Below, one piece after another: positions 25,554-33,342 of a stretch of DNA of 64,000 nt. The notes under the pieces are model-generated. The model ran no database searches. It worked only from the letters and a program-made list of their open reading frames with translations, and had not been told where the DNA came from. A program made the position numbers and the translations under genes. How positions within the stretch are numbered: position 1 is the stretch's first letter; every line of letters begins with the position of its first letter. This DNA is from Pseudoxanthomonas sp. (GTDB lineage Bacteria > Pseudomonadota > Gammaproteobacteria > Xanthomonadales > Xanthomonadaceae), in NCBI RefSeq assembly GCF_027498035.1, contig NZ_CP114978.1:3844001-3908000 (forward strand), written 5' to 3'.

Positions 25554-26789
25554 TCACGCCATTGCCGGCTGCGCCTCCGAAGCGCGTTCGCGGATCGGCA
25601 GGTTCGCCACCGCGGCGATCAGCGCCAGCGCCATGTCGGCGTACCACATCCACATATAGCTGCCCGAGCGCTCCAGCGCCACGCCGCCCAGCCAGGCGCC
25701 GAAAAAGCCGCCGATCTGGTGCGACAACAATGTCAGGCCGAACAGCGTGCCCAGGTAGCGCGGGCCGAAACGCTTGCCGATGATGCCGGCGGTGGGCGGC
25801 ACCGTCGCCAGCCAGGTGAAGCCCAGCGCGGCGGCGAAGAGGTAGAAGGTCATTGGCGTGGGCGGGGCCATCAGGTACAGCGCGATCAGCACCGCGCGGC
25901 TGGCATACATGCCGGCCAGCACGTACTTCATCGGCATGTGCTGTCCCAGCCAGCCCGCGCTCAGGCTGCCGGCGACGTTGAACAGGCCGATCAGCGCGAT
26001 CGACGTACCTGCCACCGTCGGCGACAGGCCGCACAGTGCGATCTCGCCCGGCAGGTGCGTGACCAGGAAGGCGATGTGCACGCCGCAGGTGAAAAAGCCC
26101 AGGTGCAGCAGCCAGTAGCTGCGGTCGCGCAGGGCGATGCGCAGTTGTTCGCGCAAAGTCAGATGGGCGATTTCCGCTGCCTGCACGATGCCGTCGGCAG
26201 GGTCGCCACGACGCGGCTTCACCAGCGGTGCGATCAGCGGCAAGGTGAGCAGCGAGGCAACCGCCAGGCCGAACATCGCCATCGACCAGCTCGCCACGCT
26301 GATGCCCAGCGTCACCAGCGGCGCGAACACGAACTGTCCCAGCGAGCCGCCCGCGTTGATCAGTCCCGAGGCGAACGAGCGCTTGTCGGCCGGGATGTGT
26401 CGCGCAGTGGCGCCGATCAGGATCGAGAAACTGCCTGCGCCTGCACCAGCGGCGGCCATCAGCCCCAGCGACAGCATCAGGCCCCATTCGCTGGTCATGA
26501 ATGGCGTCAGCGCGCAGCCCGCCGCCATCAGCAAGCCGCCGAAGACCAGCACGCGGGTCGGCCCCTGGCGGTCGGCGATGGCCCCGAACACCGGCTGCAC
26601 CGCGCCCCACACCAGCTGTCCGATCGCCAGGGCGAAACTGATCGAAGCGATGCCGATCCCGGTGCTGGCGCTGATCGGTTTGACGAACAGCCCGGTGGTC
26701 TGGCGCACGCCCATGGTCAACAGCAGTATCGACGAAGCCACGACCAGCAGCAGCCATGGCGTGCGTGCGCTCTGCGCGGTGGTGTTCAT
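25554..26789 (-). CDS. MFS transporter
   Basis: 411 aa with about 12 transmembrane segments. The first helix begins at WLLLVVASSILLLTMGV; the loop 2-3 motif appears as GAIADRQGPTRVLVFGG; a central hydrophilic loop (PLVKPRRGDPADGIVQAAE) splits the two halves. It resembles the oxalate/formate-like and nitrate-like carriers in which 'GVRQTTGLFVKPIS' starts the protein. Substrate unknown. The ATG at 26789 overlaps the stop of the MarR-like gene (ATGA), so translation is probably coupled. Confidence 0.85.
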   Translation of the reverse strand: MNTTAQSARTPWLLLVVASSILLLTMGVRQTTGLFVKPISASTGIGIASISFALAIGQLVWGAVQPVFGAIADRQGPTRVLVFGGLLMAAGCALTPFMTSEWGLMLSLGLMAAAGAGAGSFSILIGATARHIPADKRSFASGLINAGGSLGQFVFAPLVTLGISVASWSMAMFGLAVASLLTLPLIAPLVKPRRGDPADGIVQAAEIAHLTLREQLRIALRDRSYWLLHLGFFTCGVHIAFLVTHLPGEIALCGLSPTVAGTSIALIGLFNVAGSLSAGWLGQHMPMKYVLAGMYASRAVLIALYLMAPPTPMTFYLFAAALGFTWLATVPPTAGIIGKRFGPRYLGTLFGLTLLSHQIGGFFGAWLGGVALERSGSYMWMWYADMALALIAAVANLPIRERASEAQPAMA

Positions 26790-27031
26790 GCGGCCTCCTG
26801 CAGCGGGATGGCCTTGCCGAGGGTTTTGCCGCCCTTGGCGGTGAGCCGGATCAGGCGCTGGCGCGCGTCGCAGATCAGCCCCGCGCTGAGCAGCGGCTTG
26901 AGGGTGCGGGCCATGGTGCAGCGGTCCATGCCGGACGCGTCGGCCGGTTCGCCCAGGGCGTGCGTGCCCTTCTCGGCGCGGCGCAGGCGGAAGCAGGTGC
27001 AGTCGGCGTCCGACGTGCCTGGGGTGGACAT
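26786..27031 (-). pseudogene. shrunken MarR-type regulator
   Basis: 81 aa against about 145 for a normal MarR protein. It begins like one (DCTCFRLRRAEK), then jumps directly to the recognition helix region (GTHALGEPADASGMDRCTMARTLKPLLSAGLI), lacking about 30 residues of helices 1 and 2. After a partial wing (DARQRLIRLTAKGGKTLGKAIP) it stops, without the C-terminal dimerisation helices. The reading frame is intact, so it may still be translated, and its TGA overlaps the MFS start. With the dimer helices missing it is unlikely to bind DNA as MarR does. It is probably the relic of the former MFS regulator. Confidence 0.6.
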
Positions 27032-27201
27032 GGTTGGGAGATCTGGCGACAGGGAGTGCGCATGATGCATGCAGATGCACACGACGATGCAGCCGTCATT
27101 GCAATGCCGGATTCCACCATCGGGCGATCTTCCCGATCCCCAGGCCAGGACAGTCGGTGGCGCCCCGGCGGGACGTCAGCCGTGGCGGCACCTGCGGTTG
27201 G

Positions 27202-27242
27202 AAACGAAAAAGGGCCGGATGACTGGGGAAGTCATCCGGCCC
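27202..27242 (-). terminator. terminator of the zinc-type TonB receptor gene
   Basis: A perfect 13-bp stem (27212-27224 with 27230-27242) and 5-base loop. On the minus strand it is followed by TTTTTCGTTTC, a classical intrinsic terminator about 80 bases after the receptor stop at 27323. Confidence 0.9.
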
Positions 27243-27322
27243 GTGATCCCATGCTGGCGCTCAGTGCGGCGACGGACGGAGAGTGCGCGCCGCCGCACTT
27301 GGGGTACGCCTTCCGGTCGGGA

Positions 27323-29389
27323 TCAGAAGAACATGCGCACGCCAAAGGTCGCGTTGCGGCCGGGCAGCATCACGTCGTCCTTGAGGAACGAGGTGTGCAC
27401 GCGCGCATCGCGGTTGAGCAGGTTGTTGCCATCCAGGAACACTTCCCACGAAGTCGCGCCCGCATCGATGTGGTAAGCCACGTGGCCGTCCACCATCGTG
27501 TAGCCCGCAGTCTCGGTTTCGTTGGCTGCGACCTTGTCCTGCTTCATGTAGCGGGTGGCGCCGATCGAGGCACGCCAGGCGCTGGCTTCCCAACGCAGCT
27601 GCCCGCCAAAGCGGCCCGGTGCGATGCGCGGCAGGTTGCCGCCATCGTTCAGGCGCGCACGCACAGTGTCGCCGAATACGTGCAGATCCCAGTCGCCGAT
27701 GCTGTCGCTGTTGGCCAGGTGGAACGTGGCTTCACCTTCGAAGCCGTGGAAGGTCGCATCGCCCTGGGTCCACTGGCGGATCGGCAGGTACTCGTCTTCC
27801 TCGTCGAAGTACCACTGGTTGCCGGTGTCGGCGAGATAGATGAAGTTGTTGTAGCGGTTGTAGTAGGCCGAGACCTTGGCGTCCATCCAGTCGTTGCGGT
27901 AGGCCAGGCCCAGTTCGGCCTGGTTGGCCTTTTCCTTCTGCAGGTCGGTGCTGCCGATTTCGTAGGCCAGGGTGGCGATGTGCGGGCCATCGGCGAACAG
28001 CTCTTCCTCGGCCGGCGCGCGTTCGGCGTGGTCCAGGTTGGCGGTGATGCGCCAGTTGTCGTTGAGCTTGAAACCGAAGCTGGTGGACAGGCTCAGCGGC
28101 TTGAACTTCGGGGTCAGGCCGGTTTCGGTGTCGTATTTGATCTGGTCCGCGCGCGCACCCAGTTCGGTGGAAAACCGGCCCCACGCGTTCTGCGCCACGG
28201 CGAACAGGCCGATGGCCTTGGTTTCGGTGCGCGGCACGAAGGCTTCTTCGCCGATGGCCTGGAACGTGGAGTCGCTGCCCTGCACGCCGACCGCGGTCTT
28301 CCAGCCGTTGTCGGCGGCGAAGGTGGCTTCGACGCGGCCTTCGTTGGCGTTCTTCTTGAACACCGTGCCGACTTCGTCGCCTTCGAATTCGGTGTGCTCG
28401 TAGGTGGTATGGCCGAAGCTGTAGCGCAGGCCGCTGCCTTCGCCCCACGGAGCATTCAAGCCGCCCTTCACCTCGAAGCGGTCCTGGTGCATTTCCAGAT
28501 GCACGCCGCGTTCGCCCGCGGCCAGGTCGCCCGGCTCGCCCGGATTGCCGTAGCTGTCGTTGAAGCGCGACACCGAGGCGCCGATGAAGCCCCAGTCACC
28601 GGCCAGCGAGGCGCCGAACGCACCGGACTTGTTGTCGATGAAGGTGTTGGCCTGCTTGCCCTGCGGGGTGTCGTAGTCCTTGGCGTTGCGGTACACGCCA
28701 TCGGCATGGATCGACAGGCCGCCGTTGCCGGCGTCGAAGCGCGCCATGCTGGTCTGGCCGTCCTTGTCGCCGAAGTCCATGCGGGTTTCGGCGCGGCCGG
28801 TGATGCCCTGGATCGGCGTTTCGGCGATGCGGCCGTCGACCACGTTGACCGCGCCGCCGATGGCGCCGCTGCCGTAGAGCAGGGTGGACGGGCCCTTGAG
28901 CACTTCGATCTGGTCGGCCAGGAACGGTTCGATGGCAGGCGAATGGTCCTGGCTGACGGTGGAGACGTCGGCGCTGGACAGGCCGTCGGACATCACCGCC
29001 ACGCGCGGGCCGTCCATGCCGCGGATGATCGGGCGGCCGACGCCGGGGCCGAAGTTGGACGACTGCACGCCCGGCATGCCGGCGACGGTCTCGCCCAGGC
29101 TGGCGGCGCGCACTTCATCGAGCTTCTCGCCGGACAGCACCTCGACCGGGCGGCTGAGCTGGTCGGCGGTGCTGCCGAACGGGCTGGAGGTCACCTTCAC
29201 CGCGTCCAGGTCCTTGGCGTGCAGGCCGCTGCCCTGCGCGTGGCGCGAGTCGCTGGATGGATTGGTGGTGCTGGTGGTCGCTTCCTGTGCCTGCACGTTG
29301 AAGGCGCACAGTGCCAGGGTGAGGGCGGCGGCAAGCGGGGCGCGGGAAAGGGCGGCCGCACGGGCGGTGCGGGGGGCAGGTGACTTCAT
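27323..29389 (-). CDS. TonB-dependent receptor, zinc-type (ZnuD-like)
   Basis: 688 aa. Signal peptide (cut near NVQAQE), then the plug: LDAVKVTSSPFGSTADQLSRPVEVLSGEKLDE in stretches, LPGVQ-type MPGVQSSNFGPGVGRPIIRGMDGPRV, and IEVLKGPSTLLYGSGAIGGAVN. The barrel ends in ATFGVRMFF. The plug with VGRPIIRGMDGPRVAVMSDG and an SADVSTVSQDHSPAIEP loop is characteristic of ZnuD-like zinc receptors. Strong support comes from a near-perfect Zur box 47 bases upstream and from the divergent MerC-like gene, a common pairing. The start at 29389 keeps the signal peptide; ATGs at 29401 and 29422 are alternatives. Confidence 0.88.
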   Translation of the reverse strand: MKSPAPRTARAAALSRAPLAAALTLALCAFNVQAQEATTSTTNPSSDSRHAQGSGLHAKDLDAVKVTSSPFGSTADQLSRPVEVLSGEKLDEVRAASLGETVAGMPGVQSSNFGPGVGRPIIRGMDGPRVAVMSDGLSSADVSTVSQDHSPAIEPFLADQIEVLKGPSTLLYGSGAIGGAVNVVDGRIAETPIQGITGRAETRMDFGDKDGQTSMARFDAGNGGLSIHADGVYRNAKDYDTPQGKQANTFIDNKSGAFGASLAGDWGFIGASVSRFNDSYGNPGEPGDLAAGERGVHLEMHQDRFEVKGGLNAPWGEGSGLRYSFGHTTYEHTEFEGDEVGTVFKKNANEGRVEATFAADNGWKTAVGVQGSDSTFQAIGEEAFVPRTETKAIGLFAVAQNAWGRFSTELGARADQIKYDTETGLTPKFKPLSLSTSFGFKLNDNWRITANLDHAERAPAEEELFADGPHIATLAYEIGSTDLQKEKANQAELGLAYRNDWMDAKVSAYYNRYNNFIYLADTGNQWYFDEEDEYLPIRQWTQGDATFHGFEGEATFHLANSDSIGDWDLHVFGDTVRARLNDGGNLPRIAPGRFGGQLRWEASAWRASIGATRYMKQDKVAANETETAGYTMVDGHVAYHIDAGATSWEVFLDGNNLLNRDARVHTSFLKDDVMLPGRNATFGVRMFF

Positions 29390-29435
29390 GGGTTGGAGCA
29401 TCCGGAGGGGAGGGAGAGGCAAGGTTCAGCAAAAC

Positions 29436-29448
29436 GTTATAATATATC
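29436..29448. promoter_or_regulatory. Zur box between receptor and MerC-like gene
   Basis: GTTATAATATATC matches the palindromic Zur core GTTATAATATAAC at 12 of 13 positions. It also contains a perfect TATAAT (29438-29443), so bound Zur would block RNA polymerase. It lies 47 bases from the receptor start and 42 from the merC-like start, the right place to repress both when zinc is plentiful. The site is AT-rich in a very GC-rich region. Confidence 0.75.
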
Positions 29449-29489
29449 CACGTCGAGTCAAGTCCCCTCCCGAAAGTCATACTTCGCCC

Positions 29490-29897
29490 ATGTCCTCTCC
29501 TTTTCGTTCGTGGCTGGATCGCCTGGGTGCCACAGGCTCACTGGTCTGCGCCGTGCATTGCGCGGTCCTGCCGTTGCTGATCGCCTTGCTGCCGGCGCTG
29601 GGCCTGTCGGGCTGGCTGGGCGAAGGCTTCGAGCGGGTCTTCGTGGTGTTCGCATCGCTGCTGGGCGTGTTCAGCCTGGCCAGTGGCTACCGTCGTCACC
29701 GCGTACTGCGCGCGCTGGGCATGCTTGTCACGGGCCTGGTCGTGTTGTGGGTGGCCGTGCTCTATACGCCGCTGCATCACAGCGTGGTTCCGCATGCCAT
29801 CGCGATGACGTTCGGCGGCACGCTGGTCGGGCTGGCCCATGTGTTGAACCTGCGTCTGAACCACGGCCACGTGCACGACGCCAGCTGCGCGCACTGA
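29490..29897 (+). CDS. MerC-domain membrane protein
   Basis: 135 aa with four transmembrane helices (about 12-40, 48-66, 72-92, 101-122). The MerC metal-site pair Cys20/Cys24 (VCAVHC) lies in helix 1, and His96/His97 plus a His-rich C-terminus (NHGHVHDASCAH) add likely metal ligands. MerC proteins move mercury, but Zur-controlled relatives next to ZnuD-like receptors are thought to serve zinc. The start at 29490 gives this topology; the open frame runs much further upstream opposite the receptor. THX follows 113 bases later. Confidence 0.85.
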   Translation: MSSPFRSWLDRLGATGSLVCAVHCAVLPLLIALLPALGLSGWLGEGFERVFVVFASLLGVFSLASGYRRHRVLRALGMLVTGLVVLWVAVLYTPLHHSVVPHAIAMTFGGTLVGLAHVLNLRLNHGHVHDASCAH

Positions 29898-30010
29898 CTG
29901 CTGTAGGTGCACCGGGCGGCTGTGATAGCCTCTCCGGCCCTGCGCGCTGGTGTCTTGCCGGCAGCGCACCCGCCATGATCGGCGGGCCACCAACATTCAG
30001 GAGTCAAGAA

Positions 30011-30184
30011 ATGGGCAAGGGTGACCGCAAAACCGCCAAGGGCAAGCGCTACAACGCCAGCTACGGCAATTCGCGCAAGCACAATTCGGTCGTGGGCGTG
30101 ACCGCGCCGGTGACCGCCAAGTCGGTGACCAAGGCGCCGGCCAAGAAGGCCGTGGCTAAGAAGGCCGTGGCCAAGGCTGGCTGA
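30011..30184 (+). CDS. small ribosomal protein THX (bTHX)
   Basis: 57 aa, strongly basic. The start MGKGDRKTAKGKRYNASYGN matches the THX family, small 30S proteins that fill a pocket in the 16S head. The Lys/Ala-rich tail (KAPAKKAVAKKAVAKAG) is a Xanthomonad-type extension. AGGAG lies nine bases before the ATG. The gene is easy to miss because a long antisense-type frame includes it. A strong terminator follows. Confidence 0.88.
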   Translation: MGKGDRKTAKGKRYNASYGNSRKHNSVVGVTAPVTAKSVTKAPAKKAVAKKAVAKAG

Positions 30185-30213
30185 TCCAGCCTGCCGACGC
30201 TGTAACGGTCCGA

Positions 30214-30243
30214 CGCGGCGCCTCCAGGGCGCCGCGTTTTTTT
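30214..30243 (+). terminator. terminator of THX gene
   Basis: 9-bp G+C stem (30214-30222 with 30228-30236), 5-base loop, then seven T residues (30237-30243). One of the strongest intrinsic terminators in the window. Confidence 0.92.
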
Positions 30244-30264
30244 ATGGGCAATGCGCAGGCGGTG

Positions 30265-30648
30265 CTACAGGCGCTGGCCGACGTCGATCCGGTTGCCGTC
30301 CTGATCGGCGAATACGAAACCGCGTAGCCCGTAGTCGGCGTCGCGCAGCGACTTGATGATGCGGATGCCGGCCTGGTCGAGATGGTCATGCAGCGCGGTT
30401 GCATCGTCGACCAGCAGGTGCGCCAGGTTCTGGGTGCTGGGCTTGTGCGCGGGGTGCAGCGACAGATGCAGTTCGGCGGCATCTTTCTTCAGGATCACGA
30501 AGCCGACGGGTGTGCCGTTCTCGAACGTCTTGGTGAAGCCGAGCACGTCGACGTAGAAGGCCAGGGCGCGGTCGATATCGGTGACCGGCAGCGTGGGCGC
30601 GATCCGGCCGAAACGCAGTGTGGGACGCGAAGGGATTGCAACGGACAT
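30265..30648 (-). CDS. VOC-family (glyoxalase/bleomycin-resistance-like) protein
   Basis: 127 aa. It shows two beta-alpha-beta-beta-beta halves: APTLPVTDIDRALAFYVDVLGF (about 18-39), LHLSLHPAH near 65, then AHLLVDDATALHDHLDQAG and the final strand FVFADQDGNRIDVGQ with the metal-site Glu/Asp region. GGAG lies before the ATG at 30648. The substrate cannot be told; resistance, isomerase and dioxygenase activities all occur in the fold. It ends 21 bases from the THX terminator, convergently. Confidence 0.85.
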   Translation of the reverse strand: MSVAIPSRPTLRFGRIAPTLPVTDIDRALAFYVDVLGFTKTFENGTPVGFVILKKDAAELHLSLHPAHKPSTQNLAHLLVDDATALHDHLDQAGIRIIKSLRDADYGLRGFVFADQDGNRIDVGQRL

Positions 30649-30788
30649 GGGTGGAACTCCAGCGGGATCACGCAGTGGCCAGACGCGGGGCGGTGCCCGC
30701 CGACTGGCATGCGTGCGATGACGGAGCGGTGTCCGCATGCGGGGTCGATCTTAAGCCCGGCGCAGCGCCAGCGCACGGCATGCGCGGC

Positions 30789-31272
30789 TCAGGGGAGGCG
30801 GATGCCCGCGGCCCAGGCGCTGTCGAAGCAAGCACGCGCCGGTCCTTTGCTCAGGTCATCCAACTGGCGTGCATGCCACAGGATGAAGTCGGCGCGCAGG
30901 GTGGGAATCAGACGGCCGCGGTCTGACAGGCCATGCCTGGCGGCGGCTTCCACCGTGAGTGCACGCAAGGCCTGCGTGACGGTCGATGCGTCTTGCGCAC
31001 GTTTTTCCTGGAAGGCCTGAAAGAAGGCGGTGAGCTGCGCCGCTGGATCCAAGCCGGATTCGATCATCATTGGCGTGACCAGGGCGCCTGCCGCATCGAT
31101 CACCACCTCGGATGGTCCCAGCGGCGCCAACGTGGTCGCCGGGCCGGCGTGGACGACGATCCCCTCGCGCCAGGCCAGCAACGCCGTGTTCGACCAGGCC
31201 GGGGCCGTCCTCGCCATCCAGCGTGACCAGGCGCGCGTTGCGGATCAGGCCCTCCAGCGGCGCCGGCGTCAT
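30789..31272 (-). pseudogene. imidazolonepropionase (hutI) relic
   Basis: Two overlapping frames preserve both ends of an amidohydrolase resembling HutI, which opens the imidazolone ring in histidine breakdown. Start: LIRNARLVTLDGEDGPGLVEH from ATG 31272, then after a small frame change near 31185, TALLAWREGIVVHAGPATTL and VIDAAGALVTP. The C-terminal region is also kept (ALTVEAAARHGL, RADFILWHARQL). About 250 residues between them are missing, including every HxH metal ligand, so it is dead. Its ATG overlaps the clcA stop (ATGA). The family call rests on motif resemblance, not on an alignment. Confidence 0.55.
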
Positions 31273-32738
31273 GGCCTGGGCGGTGGATCGTCCGAAGGCG
31301 GTGTGGGATCGCCATCGCTGGGCAGCGGCGCGGAAGGTTCCGCACCGGCGCCAGCCGCGGGCACCGACAACGCCTGCGCGGCGGTGTGATTTTCGTCGTC
31401 GTCGATATCCGGCGTGGCCGGCTTCTGTGATTCCACGGGCATCGCGGCGAGCAGGCGATCGGCCAGCGCCTTGTAGACCGGTTTGCGGCAGACCAGCGCC
31501 GAGGCGCCGCGCGCCAGCAGGGCGGTGGCCAGGATCGGCAACATCATGCCGCTGTTGTCGGTCAACTCCAGTGAAATCACTGCCGAGGTCAGCGGCGCCT
31601 GGGTCACGCCGGTCAGGTACGCGCACATGCCCAGCAGCACGACCGACGACGGGTCCACGCCCGGCAGCAGCACCGACAGGTTGTGGCCGATGCCCGCGCC
31701 GACCGCCAGCGCCGGCGAGAACAGCCCGCCCGGGATGCCGGCCACGTACGAGACCAGGTTGGCGCCGAGTTTCATCAGGCCGAATTCGTGCCCGACCACC
31801 GCATGGCCCTGGACCAGGCTGCGCGCTTGTTCGTAGCCGGTACCGAAGGCGCCCGCGCCGAACATCACGCCCAGCAGCGCCAGCGCCAGCCCGCAACCGG
31901 CGGCGAACAGCACCGGGTTGGCGCCGCGCATGCGGCCCAGCCACTTCGGCCTGCCATCCATCGCGGCCAGGATGATGCGGCTGAACACACCGCCGAGCAG
32001 GCCGGCGATCGCGCCGCACAGCAGCACCGCCAGCCAGCCCATGCCCAGCGGCAGGGCGGCATCGACGGTGCCGAAATAGGTGTAGTTGCCGACCAGGCCC
32101 AGCGATACCACGCCGCCGACGATCACCGCAGTCAGCAGCGTGCCGGAGAAGTTGTGTTCGAAGCGGCCGGAGAGTTCTTCGATGGCGAACACCACGCCAG
32201 CCAGCGGGGTGTTGAACGCCGCCGCGATGCCGGCCGCGCCGCCTGCCAGCAGGAAGTGCGTGGCCTCGCGCGGGTCCTTGAAGCCCAGCGCCCGGCCAAT
32301 CATGTACATCAGGCTGGCGCCGACGTGCACGGTGGGGCCTTCGCGGCCGACCGAAGCGCCGCCGAACAGCGCCAGCACGGTCAGCGTGAGCTTGCCGGCG
32401 GAGACGCCGAGCGAAAGATTTTCCTTGCGGAACCTGCGGTCCGGCAGCTGCAACGCAGCGATCACCTGCGGAATGCCCGAGCCGCGCGTGGGCCGCAACG
32501 CGCCATTGGTGAGCCACGCCAGCGCGGCGAATACCGCAGGTGTCAGCAGCACCGCCCACCACACCGAGTGATGGATGATCCGTTGAAAAACACCGAAGGC
32601 CGCGTCGCTGGCCTTGGCGAAGACCAGCGCCACCACCGCCACGGCGACCGCGCCGCCCCAGAGCGCGACACGCCGCATCCAGCGATCGCGCGACCACAAG
32701 GGGGCCAGCGCATCGCGCGCTTCGTTTCTGTCGAACAT
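31269..32738 (-). CDS. clcA: CLC-family chloride/proton antiporter
   Basis: 489 aa inner-membrane protein. The three selectivity motifs are visible: GSGIPQ, GREGPT (with the gating Glu) and GGLFSPAL. FNTPLAGVVFAIEELS keeps the internal glutamate (E203 in E. coli ClcA) used for proton transfer, so an antiporter rather than a channel is expected. The start at 32738 (MFDRNEARD) is chosen over an upstream frame that is only a basic leader. The C-terminal 70 residues are a soluble Pro/Asp-rich tail absent from the E. coli protein (473 aa). Confidence 0.93.
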   Translation of the reverse strand: MFDRNEARDALAPLWSRDRWMRRVALWGGAVAVAVVALVFAKASDAAFGVFQRIIHHSVWWAVLLTPAVFAALAWLTNGALRPTRGSGIPQVIAALQLPDRRFRKENLSLGVSAGKLTLTVLALFGGASVGREGPTVHVGASLMYMIGRALGFKDPREATHFLLAGGAAGIAAAFNTPLAGVVFAIEELSGRFEHNFSGTLLTAVIVGGVVSLGLVGNYTYFGTVDAALPLGMGWLAVLLCGAIAGLLGGVFSRIILAAMDGRPKWLGRMRGANPVLFAAGCGLALALLGVMFGAGAFGTGYEQARSLVQGHAVVGHEFGLMKLGANLVSYVAGIPGGLFSPALAVGAGIGHNLSVLLPGVDPSSVVLLGMCAYLTGVTQAPLTSAVISLELTDNSGMMLPILATALLARGASALVCRKPVYKALADRLLAAMPVESQKPATPDIDDDENHTAAQALSVPAAGAGAEPSAPLPSDGDPTPPSDDPPPRP

Positions 32739-32829
32739 GACCGGATTGTCGCATGCGTTGCCGGGAAGGCCGGCGCACGGCGCGCGCGCCGTGGACGCAG
32801 ATGCGTCACGTCGCGACGACTGGCGTGCT

Positions 32830-33342
32830 TCAGTTGAAAAGCATGCTGCGCTGCGCGGTCGCAGGCAGCGCACCTTCCAGCTGCAGCAGGAATTCCTTGG
32901 TCGGCAGGCCGCCGCCGAAACCGGTCAGTGCGCCATTGCTGCCGATCACACGGTGGCAGGGCAGCACGATCGGCAGTGGATTGCGGCCGTTGGCGGCGCC
33001 GACCGCGCGCGTGGCGGTCGGTTTGCCCAGTGCAATGGCCAAGTCCGCGTAACTCCAGGTGCTGCCATAGGGAATCGACGCCAGCATGGTCCAGACCTGT
33101 TCCTGGAAATCAGTGCCGTGCGGTGCCAGCGGCAGGTCGAACGCCTTCAGCGTGCCGGCGAAATAGGCATCGAGTTGCGCTTGGGTTTCGCGCAGCACCG
33201 CGTGGTCGCCCGGTTGCCAGGACGACCCGTGCTTGACCGGATGGCGGTTGCTGGGGAATTCGATGGCGTGCAGGCCGGTATCGCTGGCGACGATCAGCAG
33301 CGGGCCGACGGGACTGGGAATGTGGCGATGGAAGATGGTCAT
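32830..33342 (-). CDS. ogt: O6-methylguanine-DNA methyltransferase
   Basis: 170 aa suicide repair protein. The active-site motif PCHRVIG places the methyl-acceptor at Cys129, preceded by RAVGAANGRNPLPIVL. The N-terminal ribonuclease-like fold occupies about 1-80. Its ATG overlaps the stop of ada-alkA (ATGA at 33339-33342), so the two repair genes are translationally coupled. Together with the upstream gene they reconstitute the functions of E. coli ada, alkA and ogt in one operon. Confidence 0.95.
   Translation of the reverse strand: MTIFHRHIPSPVGPLLIVASDTGLHAIEFPSNRHPVKHGSSWQPGDHAVLRETQAQLDAYFAGTLKAFDLPLAPHGTDFQEQVWTMLASIPYGSTWSYADLAIALGKPTATRAVGAANGRNPLPIVLPCHRVIGSNGALTGFGGGLPTKEFLLQLEGALPATAQRSMLFN

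Noticed and set aside
26756..29383. 875-codon open frame opposite the zinc-type receptor
   Set aside because: Shadow of the receptor coding strand; low-complexity composition and no domain.
28884..29489. A longer N-terminus for the MerC-like protein
   Set aside because: The extension lies entirely within the antisense of the receptor gene and crosses the Zur box.
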